This document shows positions 50,137 to 58,000 of a stretch of 64,000 bases of DNA, one piece after another. This DNA comes from Bryobacteraceae bacterium (lineage in GTDB: Bacteria; Acidobacteriota; Terriglobia; Bryobacterales; Bryobacteraceae). The stretch covers positions 1-64,000 of the forward strand of contig JASHNT010000104.1 in NCBI GenBank assembly GCA_030041495.1. Reading direction: 5' to 3'. Position numbers and translations under genes: made by a program. Under the pieces are notes generated by a model that had not been told where the DNA came from, did no database searches, and saw only the letters and a list, made by a program, of their open reading frames with translations. Position 1 is the stretch's first letter; the number at the start of each line of letters is the position of its first letter.

Positions 50137-51261
50137 ATGCTCTCGCCCTATCGCGCCGATCACGTCGGCAGTTTGCTACGCCCTCCGGAATTGATCGAGG
50201 CCCGCAAAAATCCCGCGCTGGCGCCCGAAAAATTGAAGGAGATTGAGGACCGCCACATTCTGCGCGTGCTCGAGCGGCAGAAGGATCTCGGATTCCGCAT
50301 CTTCACCGACGGCGAATTCCGCCGCATCGGATTCATGAGCGACTTCAACGATTCGGTGGAGGGTCTGGACAGCGCCGAAGCCATCACGCGCGATTGGAAA
50401 ACGGAAGCGAGCGGCAAGACCGCCGTGAAGCGTCTGGAAAACCGGCTGCCCGGGGTGGTGGTCGAGAAGATCCGGCAGAAGCGGAGGCTCGCTGCGCATG
50501 AGATGGCGTTCCTCAAAGAGCACAGCCCCGGCGATATCAAGATCACTCTGCCCACGCCGAATCAATTCCCGGCGATTGCGTACAAAAAGGGTTTGAGCGA
50601 CGCGGCTTATTCCACATATTCAGAATTCTTGTGGGACCTGGTACCGATTTTCAAAGCCGAGATGGAAGCGCTGGCTCGCGAAAGCGCGCGTTACATCCAG
50701 ATCGACGCGCCGCGCTACAGCTACTATCTCGATCCCAAGTGGCGGCGTTACGTGGAGGAGCAGATGGGCGTCGATCCGGAGCAAGCTCTGGACGAGGCGA
50801 TTCGCGTGGATAATGCCTGCATCGAAGGTGCGCGAGCGGGCGGCGCAGACGTGCTTGTGGCGATCCACTTGTGCCGCGGCAACAATCGCAGCCAATGGTA
50901 TGCCGAGGGCGGCTACGATCCAATTGCCGAGAAGGTTTTCAACCGGCTCAACGTGGATGCGTTCCTACTGGAGTATGAATCCGAGCGCGCAGGCACGTTT
51001 GAGCCGTTGCGCTTCGTGCCTTCGGGAAAGACCGTGGTGCTCGGTTTGGTGAGCACAAAGCTGCCGACGATGGAGACTGAGGGTCAACTGCTGAAGCGGA
51101 TCGACGAGGCGAGCAAGTACGTGCCGCTCGACCGGCTCGCGCTGAGCCCGCAGTGCGGCTTCGCCAGCGTGCTCGAAGGGAATCTGCTCACAGAGGAAGA
51201 CCAGTGGCGCAAGTTGGAGCTGGTGGTCGCGACGGCGCGGAAGGTTTGGGGTGACGCCTAA
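50137..51261 (+). CDS. MetE-like cobalamin-independent methyltransferase (C-terminal domain type)
   Basis: 374 residues: 'YRADHVGSLLRPPELIEAR', 'DLGFRIFTDGEFRR', 'GDIKITLPTPNQF', 'YIQIDAPRYSYYLDPKWR', 'VAIHLCRGN' (zinc His and Cys), 'LEYESERAGTFEPLRF' and 'LSPQCGF' (zinc Cys). This is the catalytic half of MetE with its zinc ligands intact, but without the MetE N-terminal half. Such short forms often transfer methyl groups from substrates other than folate. It lies in an operon with the amidohydrolase and the WEGDTLVV protein, which suggests use on a demethylation pathway rather than methionine synthesis. Confidence 0.85.
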   Translation: MLSPYRADHVGSLLRPPELIEARKNPALAPEKLKEIEDRHILRVLERQKDLGFRIFTDGEFRRIGFMSDFNDSVEGLDSAEAITRDWKTEASGKTAVKRLENRLPGVVVEKIRQKRRLAAHEMAFLKEHSPGDIKITLPTPNQFPAIAYKKGLSDAAYSTYSEFLWDLVPIFKAEMEALARESARYIQIDAPRYSYYLDPKWRRYVEEQMGVDPEQALDEAIRVDNACIEGARAGGADVLVAIHLCRGNNRSQWYAEGGYDPIAEKVFNRLNVDAFLLEYESERAGTFEPLRFVPSGKTVVLGLVSTKLPTMETEGQLLKRIDEASKYVPLDRLALSPQCGFASVLEGNLLTEEDQWRKLELVVATARKVWGDA

Positions 51262-51269
51262 GCGAACGA

Positions 51270-51791
51270 CTATTGATTCTTCTTGAGGATGTACTGGCCC
51301 AGGGTGAGTTCCTTCGCGCCGAATTCCTTTTGGAGCGGATCGGGTATGTTACACTTGGTCTCCGTCATCAAGAGACAACTTTCGAGCCCTTCCCGCAGAT
51401 TTTCGAGGCTCGTGGCGTCGAACCGCTCGACGATGTCCTGAGCGATCGAGGCGAGAAAGTTAGTCGCAACGTCGTCGGCCGTCCGCCCTAGGAAGAGTCC
51501 GCCGCCGAGAAAGCTTTTAAAGGTCGCACCATTGAAATGAGCCACATACATGCACGCGAATGGATCACTTTGTTTTCTCTGCATGCAGGACACGAGGACG
51601 ACCACCTTGCTCGGATCGGTGCTCGCCACGGCCTGGAATGGCTTTGATTCGTTCAGCTTCTTGACGAGGGACTGAGCGACTGGCGATGCTGCATCGAGTC
51701 CGGTTACGAACACCGCGAACTTTTCCGATTTTTCTTGAGCATTCGCCGCCGGAATCGCGACGCAGAGAAGAGCGAGGATTGCCGTTCGCAT
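51270..51791 (-). CDS. Secreted protein of unknown function
   Basis: 173 residues with a signal peptide (1-18, ending ANAQ). The mature part reads 'KFAVFVTGLDAASPVAQSLVKKLNESKPFQAV', 'VVVLVSCMQRK', 'FACMYVAHFNGATFKSFLGGGLFLG' and 'CLLMTETKCNIPDPLQ'. Several cysteines may form disulfides. A GATACT box lies eight bases before the ATG. No family is recognised. It converges on the MetE-like gene with eight bases between. Confidence 0.6.
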   Translation of the reverse strand: MRTAILALLCVAIPAANAQEKSEKFAVFVTGLDAASPVAQSLVKKLNESKPFQAVASTDPSKVVVLVSCMQRKQSDPFACMYVAHFNGATFKSFLGGGLFLGRTADDVATNFLASIAQDIVERFDATSLENLREGLESCLLMTETKCNIPDPLQKEFGAKELTLGQYILKKNQ

Positions 51792-51896
51792 TCCTGCATA
51801 GTATCAGGAAAGTGTTTCGGTTTTGAAGTTGCACGGCGGCTCGCCGAGAGCGTTGGATCGGAGCTGTTGGGGGAATCGCTGCTACAATCCAAGAAC

Positions 51897-52382
51897 GTGG
51901 GCCAAGATATCGCGCAAATCTGCCTTAATGGGCACGTGGTTAACGGCGCTACGCGCACCTATCCGGAACTCTCCAAGGCCTTCTGCGATCGGTGCGGCCA
52001 GAAGGCAATCACGAGCTGCGTGGGCTGCGAGCACCCGATACGGGGTGCGGATGCCGGAATTTATCGGCGTGGCCGATACTCGCAGGGTATGTCGGAAGCA
52101 CCGTACTTTTGTGAAAAATGCGGGAGTCCGTTTCCTTGGACGGAATCCAAACTTGAGGCCGCTCGCGCGCTTGCGGAGGAGCTCCAACTCGATGTTCCGG
52201 AGAAAATATTGCTGGACGAAAACATCGAAGACCTCATTAGGGATAGCCCAAAAGCCCCTGCAGCGGCGGCGCGTTTTCGGCGCGTTGTGACGCAGGTGAA
52301 GCCCGAGCTGTTGGATGGCTTTCGGCAAGTGTTTTGGGGCATAGTGAGCGAGCGGGTTAGCAAGTTGATCTTCGGAGGTTGA
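51897..52382 (+). CDS. DUF2321-type zinc-knuckle protein
   Basis: 161 residues from GTG 51897. 'ICLNGHVVNG', 'FCDRCGQKAITSCVGCEHPIRG' and 'PYFCEKCGSPFPWTE' place cysteines in zinc-ribbon pairs, as in the DUF2321 family. The C-terminal half is helical ('EDLIRDSPKAPAAAARFRRVVTQVKPEL'). TACAAT (51883-51888) ends eight bases before the GTG and there is no Shine-Dalgarno sequence, so translation is probably leaderless. It is next to a DUF5677 gene on the other strand. Confidence 0.75.
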   Translation: MGQDIAQICLNGHVVNGATRTYPELSKAFCDRCGQKAITSCVGCEHPIRGADAGIYRRGRYSQGMSEAPYFCEKCGSPFPWTESKLEAARALAEELQLDVPEKILLDENIEDLIRDSPKAPAAAARFRRVVTQVKPELLDGFRQVFWGIVSERVSKLIFGG

Positions 52383-52433
52383 GGTCGGTGCACAGGCGAC
52401 CGGGTCTGCCGTTAACGAATGCCTCTCCGGTAG

Positions 52434-53243
52434 TCACGCTCTGGGCGGTTGAAGGAGGCGCACCTGATCCGGGACGCCGAAGTCGGTGTCACTGTAGAGC
52501 CATACGGCAAAGAATCCCTTCAATGCTTCTTTTGCTAAATCCGAGGCTGTTCGGTTTCCGTGAAAATACAATTGATGGGCCAGGATGGTTTCAACGGCAA
52601 GGGCGTGGGTGTGCTTCGCTATGTTATACATCAAAGAGCCTGACCCGCTCAACTCAGATCGGACGCCGTAATGTGTAGGGTGTATATGCTTCGACGAGAT
52701 CGCAAATGCTTCCAAGAACATATAACTCATTCCCGCCTTTTCGGATAACGTCTGGGCGGAATGGGGTGTCCAGGTCGTTTGTTTCCGATAGCCACACTGA
52801 CTGCACTTATCCTGTCGAAAACGGCCTTTCGCAGCGTTCGCCCTTTCCCTTAAAACGTCCCGCGCATCGGGGAGCATGTAGGCGATATCCTTAGCTTCGA
52901 TACCGCTGATCACTGCTTCCCAATCTAAAGCGTCAAAGTCCAGGAAGTTGAGCGCTTCCGCAGGGTTCAGTGCGATGTATTTCAAGGTTACGGCGCGTTC
53001 AAACGCGCTTCGCAGGAGTCGGAAGGCAGCCCATACCCTGTCATATGAGCAGAGTGTGAGTATCGAGTCAAAGTCGCCGGCGAGCGCGATCATCAGCGAG
53101 CCGATGACCTGTCCAGCGTCGTCCTCAGGTTTCAGTTCTGTTGTCAGGACGAGCGTCGGACTCGCCTCAAACGCCTTCTTGAACTCTATCCCAAAGTTCG
53201 GGTGTGCGGAAAGAAACTGGCTCCATGTTACGTTGTCCGCCAT
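52434..53243 (-). CDS. DUF5677-like protein
   Basis: 269 residues, mostly helical: 'SLMIALAGDFDSILTLCSYDRVWAAFRLLRSAFERAVTLKYI', 'SYMFLEAFAISSKHIHPTHYG' and 'ALAVETILAHQLYFHG'. The 'RLLRSAFERAVTLKYIALNP' stretch and the conserved 'H.HPT' are typical of DUF5677 proteins, whose function is unknown. A 'CSQCGYRK' knuckle is in the middle. Converges on the DUF2321 gene. Confidence 0.72.
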   Translation of the reverse strand: MADNVTWSQFLSAHPNFGIEFKKAFEASPTLVLTTELKPEDDAGQVIGSLMIALAGDFDSILTLCSYDRVWAAFRLLRSAFERAVTLKYIALNPAEALNFLDFDALDWEAVISGIEAKDIAYMLPDARDVLRERANAAKGRFRQDKCSQCGYRKQTTWTPHSAQTLSEKAGMSYMFLEAFAISSKHIHPTHYGVRSELSGSGSLMYNIAKHTHALAVETILAHQLYFHGNRTASDLAKEALKGFFAVWLYSDTDFGVPDQVRLLQPPRA

Positions 53244-53274
53244 GCAGCTCTGCCAGAGCCTCTAATGTTAACGT

Positions 53275-53460
53275 TTGTTGCGCCAACAGAAAAGCCCCTG
53301 GGCTGCTATGCTCGAAGACAGCCGTCTTAGCGAAGGAGATCAGCGGCGGAAGCTGGAGTTGGCGCTCGCTTACCGCCTACTAGGTTTGGGCCTGAGGCTT
53401 GGTCTGCTATTCGGAGATGCCGGGCGATCCATCAGCGTCTCTCGATCAGCGACAACCTAG
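53275..53460 (+). CDS. Doubtful short reading frame, possible gene remnant
   Basis: 61 codons with 'RLSEGDQRRKLELALAYRLLGLG'. This piece resembles the first helix of class II aldolase/adducin proteins, but the rest does not continue in any frame. It may be a remnant or noise. No ribosome site. Confidence 0.15.
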   Translation: MLRQQKSPWAAMLEDSRLSEGDQRRKLELALAYRLLGLGLRLGLLFGDAGRSISVSRSATT

Positions 53461-53473
53461 GAGGGAGGCGCTC

Positions 53474-53683
53474 ATGGCTGAGTACGGGTTCACTGTCCTT
53501 TACGAGCAACTCGAAGAGGGCGGATACCAGGTCGTCGTGCCGGCCTTGTCCGGCATTGTTACTTACGGCCGCACGCTCCCCGAGGCCAGAGAGGTGGCCC
53601 GCGACGCCATCATCTGCCACGTGCGCGGATTGCTCAAGGACAATGGAGCGATTCCCGGCGATTCCTTGACGGCGTCCTGTTAG
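53474..53683 (+). CDS. HicB-family antitoxin-like protein, orphan
   Basis: 69 residues: 'YGFTVLYEQLEEGGYQVVVPALSGIVTYGRTLPEAREVARDAI' is the HicB partial RNase-H-like fold that neutralises HicA in toxin-antitoxin pairs. No HicA gene is seen within 300 bases on either side, and the protein lacks the C-terminal DNA-binding domain of longer HicB. It has a GGGAGG site before ATG 53474. It may be an orphan antitoxin or have another role. Confidence 0.75.
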   Translation: MAEYGFTVLYEQLEEGGYQVVVPALSGIVTYGRTLPEAREVARDAIICHVRGLLKDNGAIPGDSLTASC

Positions 53684-53696
53684 GCGCGGTATCCGC

Positions 53697-53725
53697 TTTA
53701 CGCTCTCCTCCCGGCTCGATATAAT
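53697..53725 (+). promoter_or_regulatory. Promoter of the aromatic-degradation operon
   Basis: TTTACG (53697-53702) and TATAAT (53720-53725) are 17 bases apart; the TATAAT is perfect. ATG 53739 lies 13 bases on, so the leader would be about seven bases and there is no Shine-Dalgarno sequence. Confidence 0.55.
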
Positions 53726-53738
53726 CCGCTTGCGCCTT

Positions 53739-54773
53739 ATGAAGTCGCCTTTCTTGAAGCTCCTATTTTGCGCTGCCGCCGTGCTCGCTTCCCTGCCCTG
53801 TTCTGCCGAGTCCATCGTCATCAACTACCCAGCGAAGGCTCCCGCCAACTGGCCGATTTTTCTCGCCAAAGAAGGCGGCTACTACCAGAAGTACGGTTTC
53901 GACGCCAAGCTCACATTCGCGGTGCACCCGGCGGGCATCGCGATGGTGGTGAGCGGCGAGGCGGTGATGTCTAACTATCCGATGGACCAGGCAATGCAGG
54001 CCGCTATGCGCGACGGCTCGCTGGTGATCATGGGAAGCCCGCTGAATCGCGCTCTGTTTGCGATGATGACGCGCAAGGACATCAACAGCGTGCGAGAGCT
54101 GAAAGGCAAGCGCATCGGCGTGAGCCAGATTGGCGACCCTCCGTACAGCTTCGCCGAAGCGATCCTGGGCAAAGCCGGCATCGGGCCGCGCGACGTGACG
54201 TGGGTTCCGCTGGGTACGGACGGAAACGGACGCGTGGCTGCGTTGGTAGGAGGCCGCATCGACGCGACCATGATTCCTCCGCCCGCATACTTCAAGCTGG
54301 AGCCGCAAGGGTTCAAGGAAATTGCGAACCTGGCGGACAATGCGGATCTCTACGCGCCGCTCGCCTACGTCTTCAAGAAGAGTGAGATCGCCAAGAATCC
54401 GCAGTTGCCGGAGCGAATGATCAAGGCGCAGGCCGAGGCGATCAAGCGCTATTACGACGACAAGGCTCTGGCGATAAAAGCCTACGGCATGTACGATCCC
54501 CAAGGGGCTGCCGATATCGAGCGCATCTACGATCACGACAAGAAGGCCAACACGTATGAGCGAGTGCCGTACGTGCTGGCGCCCGCGGTCGATTACATCA
54601 TCCATCACCAGGCCGATGCGAACATCGCCGCGCAGATGCAGGCTTACGACTTCCACAAGGTGATCGATAACAGCGTCATCGACCGCCTGGTGAAGGAACA
54701 TTTCTTCGAGCAACTCTTCGGCACTGGCATCAAGGCGGAAGAGGACGCGAAATCCAAACTCGCTTTCAAGTAG
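53739..54773 (+). CDS. ABC transporter substrate-binding protein (NMT1/SsuA-like)
   Basis: 344 residues with a signal peptide (about 1-23, ending PCSA). 'PAKAPANWPIFLAKEGGYYQKYGFDAKLTF', 'AGIAMVVSGEAVMSNYPMDQAMQAAMRDGSLVIMG', 'VRELKGKRIGVSQIGD' and 'AALVGGRIDATMIPPP' match the NMT1/THI5-like periplasmic binding fold that captures sulfonates, aromatic acids or pyrimidines. No permease or ATPase gene is adjacent, so the transporter must be elsewhere or the protein works another way. First gene of the operon; its stop TAG overlaps a TAGACT box (54771-54776) eight bases before the next ATG. Confidence 0.87.
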   Translation: MKSPFLKLLFCAAAVLASLPCSAESIVINYPAKAPANWPIFLAKEGGYYQKYGFDAKLTFAVHPAGIAMVVSGEAVMSNYPMDQAMQAAMRDGSLVIMGSPLNRALFAMMTRKDINSVRELKGKRIGVSQIGDPPYSFAEAILGKAGIGPRDVTWVPLGTDGNGRVAALVGGRIDATMIPPPAYFKLEPQGFKEIANLADNADLYAPLAYVFKKSEIAKNPQLPERMIKAQAEAIKRYYDDKALAIKAYGMYDPQGAADIERIYDHDKKANTYERVPYVLAPAVDYIIHHQADANIAAQMQAYDFHKVIDNSVIDRLVKEHFFEQLFGTGIKAEEDAKSKLAFK

Positions 54774-54784
54774 ACTGGTCCGTT

Positions 54785-55780
54785 ATGGCGGAAATCGTTC
54801 TGGGCATCGGATCTTCGCATGGGCCATTGCTTTCCACTCCTCCCGAAAAATGGGATTTGCGGGCGCAGGCCGATCGCGAAAACAAGAAGCACTGGTATCG
54901 CGGCAAGACTTACGACTACGAGTCGCTACTCAAGGAGCGCGCGCCGGGATTTGCGAAAGAGGTCGCCGTCGAGGTGCGGCGCGACCGTTTCGCGCAATGC
55001 CACAAGGCGATGGAGGCGCTGACGCGGAAGTTCAAGGAGACAGCTCCGGACGCGGTGGTGATCGTCGGCAACGACCAGCGCGAATTTTTCGACGAGGGTC
55101 TGACGCCGTCCATTACCGTCTACCGCGGCGGGGAGATCCGCAACCTTCAGCACACGCCCGCAAACAGCCCCCCCGGAATCAACATCGCGGAGCCGGGGAA
55201 TGCGCCGCAGGAAGGCGCGTCGTATCCGGGATCGACGGCGCTGGCGGATCACATTCTGGATTCGCTGGCCGCGGAGAATTTCGATCTGGCGCAGTCGGAT
55301 CAGACGCCGACGGCTGCTCCGCGCGGGGGCATTCCTCACGCGTACGGGTTCCTGTATCACTCGATCCTCGGCGACACTCCTCCGCCCAGCGTGCCCATCA
55401 TCCTGAACGTCCACTTTCCCCACAATGTTCCGAAGAACCGGCGCTGCCTGGATCTGGGCGCGGCGCTGACGCGCGCGATCCGCAGCTTCAACGGGTTCAA
55501 ACGCGTCGCGATCATGGCGTCAGGCGGGCTCACGCATTTTGTGGTGGATGAAGAGCTCGATCGCAAAATCCTCGCCGCGATGCAAACCTGCGACGAGCCT
55601 GCGTTAGAGGCCATCCCGGAGAGCATGTTCAAAGTCGGCACGGCGGAGATCAAGAATTGGTATCCGGTGATTGCGGCGGCGAACAAAGCCGGCTTGCGGT
55701 ATCACCTGGTGGATTACGTGCCGTGCTATCGCTCCGAAGCCGGCACCGGCAACGCCATGGCGTTCGTGTATTGGGATTGA
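54785..55780 (+). CDS. Extradiol ring-cleavage dioxygenase, LigB family
   Basis: 331 residues. 'LGIGSSHGPLL' carries the first metal His (H12), 'PDAVVIVGNDQREFFDEG' the conserved strand, 'GIPHAYGFLYH' and 'SGGLTHFVVDEELDR' the further active-site residues of class III (LigB) extradiol dioxygenases. These use Fe(II) and oxygen to open catechol- or gallate-type rings. Unlike protocatechuate 4,5-dioxygenase no separate LigA subunit gene is adjacent. It lies between the substrate-binding protein and the Rieske oxygenase, which supports a ring-degradation route. Confidence 0.86.
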   Translation: MAEIVLGIGSSHGPLLSTPPEKWDLRAQADRENKKHWYRGKTYDYESLLKERAPGFAKEVAVEVRRDRFAQCHKAMEALTRKFKETAPDAVVIVGNDQREFFDEGLTPSITVYRGGEIRNLQHTPANSPPGINIAEPGNAPQEGASYPGSTALADHILDSLAAENFDLAQSDQTPTAAPRGGIPHAYGFLYHSILGDTPPPSVPIILNVHFPHNVPKNRRCLDLGAALTRAIRSFNGFKRVAIMASGGLTHFVVDEELDRKILAAMQTCDEPALEAIPESMFKVGTAEIKNWYPVIAAANKAGLRYHLVDYVPCYRSEAGTGNAMAFVYWD

Positions 55781-55787
55781 TCGCTGG

Positions 55788-57089
55788 ATGCTGGACACTG
55801 CGAAGAACCGGCTGCTTACAGAAGTCGGCGCGGGTTCGCCGATGGGCGAACTGTTGCGCCGCTACTGGCTGCCCATCGCGGCGGTAAGCGAGTTCGAATC
55901 GATCTCCGTTAAGACGGTGCGCCTGCTGGGCGAAGATCTGACGCTCTATAAAGATTTGAGCGGGACGTTCGGCTTGGTGGACCGGCACTGCCCGCACCGC
56001 CGCGCGGACACGTCTTATGGCTTTGTCGAGGAGTGCGGCCTGCGTTGCAACTATCACGGCTGGCTCTTCGATGAGAATGGCCGCTGCACGGAGCAGCCTT
56101 ACGAAGACGTCGCTGCGCCGCAAGCCCGGTTCAAGGATAAAGTCCGGATCAAGGCGTATCCGGTTGAGGCTCACGCTGGATTGCTGTGGGCGTATCTGGG
56201 TCCCGAGCCGCGCCCGCTGGTCCCTAACTGGGAACCTTTCACCTGGAAGAACGGCTTCGTCCAGATCGTGTTCGCGGAGGTGCCGTGCAACTGGCTTCAG
56301 TGCCAGGAAAATTCCATCGACCCGGTGCACTTTGAGTGGATGCACATGAACTGGAGCGTGCGCCTGGAGGCTGCTGAACGAGGAGGGGACAAGCTGGGGC
56401 CGTATTCGCCGCGGCATTTGAAGCTCGCGTTCGAGGAGTTCGATTACGGCTTCGTCTACCGGCGCATTCGTGAAGGGATGAACGAATGCGATCCGATGTG
56501 GACCGTGGGCCGTGTGTGCTTGTGGCCGAATGCGCTGTTCACGGGCGATCATTTCGAGTGGCGTGTTCCCATCGACGATGAAAACACTCTGAGCGTGACG
56601 TGGGCCTTCAGCCGTGTACCCAAGGAGAGCGAGCCGTACGTGCAAGAGCGTATTCCCGCATGGCACGGTCCGGTGAAGGAAGCGGAGAGCGGACGCTGGA
56701 TTTCGAGCCACATCATGAATCAGGATTTTGTCGCGTGGGTGGGGCAAGGCGTAATCGCGGACCGGACACAGGAACATCTCGGCACAAGCGATGCGGGAAT
56801 CTTGATGTTACGAAAACGGTTCCAAAATGATTTGGAGGCCATTGGGCGGGGCGAGGATCCGAAAGCCGTCATCCGCGATGCGCAAGTCAATCAATGCGTG
56901 GGGCTGCCGATTGCGGAGCGCAAGCTCCTGATGGAAGGGCTACCTCGCGAGCAGCTTTTGAAGCACCCGATTCACGGCCGTCAGATCGTCGAAGGCTATC
57001 CGTTCCAGCTTGGCCAACCGAAAGAGATTCGCGAGGCGTATTTGGCCGCGATGGGGATGAGCTCTGCAGTGAAAGAGGTTTTGAAGTGA
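55788..57089 (+). CDS. Rieske ring-hydroxylating oxygenase, phthalate dioxygenase-like
   Basis: 433 residues from ATG 55788. The Rieske cluster is C68-P-H70 and C87-N-Y-H90 ('DRHCPHRRADTSYGFVEECG', 'LRCNYHGW'). The mononuclear iron site has 'NSIDPVHFEWMH' (H181, H186). 'LLTEVGAGSPMGELLRRYWLP' is the start typical of phthalate 4,5-dioxygenase-type oxygenases. No ferredoxin reductase gene is next to it. The stop overlaps the next start (GTGA). With the LigB enzyme it would hydroxylate or demethylate an aromatic ring and then open it. Confidence 0.92.
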   Translation: MLDTAKNRLLTEVGAGSPMGELLRRYWLPIAAVSEFESISVKTVRLLGEDLTLYKDLSGTFGLVDRHCPHRRADTSYGFVEECGLRCNYHGWLFDENGRCTEQPYEDVAAPQARFKDKVRIKAYPVEAHAGLLWAYLGPEPRPLVPNWEPFTWKNGFVQIVFAEVPCNWLQCQENSIDPVHFEWMHMNWSVRLEAAERGGDKLGPYSPRHLKLAFEEFDYGFVYRRIREGMNECDPMWTVGRVCLWPNALFTGDHFEWRVPIDDENTLSVTWAFSRVPKESEPYVQERIPAWHGPVKEAESGRWISSHIMNQDFVAWVGQGVIADRTQEHLGTSDAGILMLRKRFQNDLEAIGRGEDPKAVIRDAQVNQCVGLPIAERKLLMEGLPREQLLKHPIHGRQIVEGYPFQLGQPKEIREAYLAAMGMSSAVKEVLK

Positions 57090-58000
57090 GACTGGCGGCG
57101 CTCCTGGTCGGGCTGAGTTTTGCCTTCGGGCAGGATCCCGCGCCACCCAAGCCCGCGCTCGCCAAGGATCCGGGTCCGTTCCTCACGCCCGAACAGTCTG
57201 CGGAAACCCCGAGCGCCGAAACATCGAGCAAAGCCGGGCGCGGCCGCGGAGCCAAACAGGTCGCGGGCCCAACACCGCATCTCGCCGACGGCCGTCCTGA
57301 CTTCGGAGGAAACGGAGCGTGGTATCCGGGATTCAACGGCAATGTGGCGGAGACGAAGTGGAAAGGCGTCAAGAGCGCGGACAAGCACGTTGACGTTCCG
57401 TTCCGTGACTGGAGCCTGGCCACTTTCAACCATCGCGTGGAGACGCTTTCGAAGGACGATCCCGAAGCCCGCTGCCTGCCGGTAGGTGTGCCGCGCTTCA
57501 TGTTCGATCCGTATCCCTTTCAGATGGTCCAGGCTCGCGATCAAGTGATTTTCCTCTTCGAGGGCGACAATTATCTGTGGCGCATCGTACGCATCGCGCA
57601 ACCGGGAGTTTCGCTGGCGGAAGCGCATCCGAAAAATCTCAAGCCGACGTGGCTGGGCGATGCCGTTGGCCGTTACGAAGGCGACACGTTGGTGGTGGAC
57701 GTGAAAGGTTTCAACGGCCTGGCGTGGATGGATCAGGCCGGCCACGCCACCTCGGACAAACTGCACCTGACCGAGCGTTACACGCGCACGGATACGCTGA
57801 CGCTGAAGTACGAAGCGACCATCGACGATCCCGGCGCATACTCGGTTCCGTGGACCGTGTACAACACGGTGCGATGGCGGCCTGGAATGGAGCTCGGCGA
57901 ATCGATTTGCCAGGAGAATGAGAAGAGCTCAATGCACATGGTCGGGACGCCGGATTCGAAACCACCGGATCCAAAGAAGCCGGATTCAAAGAAACAATGA
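57086..58000 (+). CDS. Secreted protein of the WEGDTLVV family (unknown function)
   Basis: 304 residues from GTG 57086. Signal peptide ('VRLAALLVGLSFAFGQ'), a low-complexity stretch (about 17-65), then the family blocks: 'DGRPDFGGNGAW', 'KDDPEARCLPVGVPR', 'PYPFQMVQ', 'LWRIVRIAQPG', 'VGRYEGDTLVVDVKGF', 'WMDQAGHATSDKLHLTERY', 'ATIDDPGAYSVPWTVYN'. The C-terminus is rich in Pro, Asp and Lys. Its start overlaps the Rieske stop (GTGA) and its stop overlaps the next family member (ATGA), so the two are made with the oxygenase. Confidence 0.75.
   Translation: MRLAALLVGLSFAFGQDPAPPKPALAKDPGPFLTPEQSAETPSAETSSKAGRGRGAKQVAGPTPHLADGRPDFGGNGAWYPGFNGNVAETKWKGVKSADKHVDVPFRDWSLATFNHRVETLSKDDPEARCLPVGVPRFMFDPYPFQMVQARDQVIFLFEGDNYLWRIVRIAQPGVSLAEAHPKNLKPTWLGDAVGRYEGDTLVVDVKGFNGLAWMDQAGHATSDKLHLTERYTRTDTLTLKYEATIDDPGAYSVPWTVYNTVRWRPGMELGESICQENEKSSMHMVGTPDSKPPDPKKPDSKKQ

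Noticed and set aside
53275-53460. A HicA toxin gene before the HicB-like gene
   Set aside because: The short frame has none of the HicA features, and no other HicA-like frame is within 300 bases.
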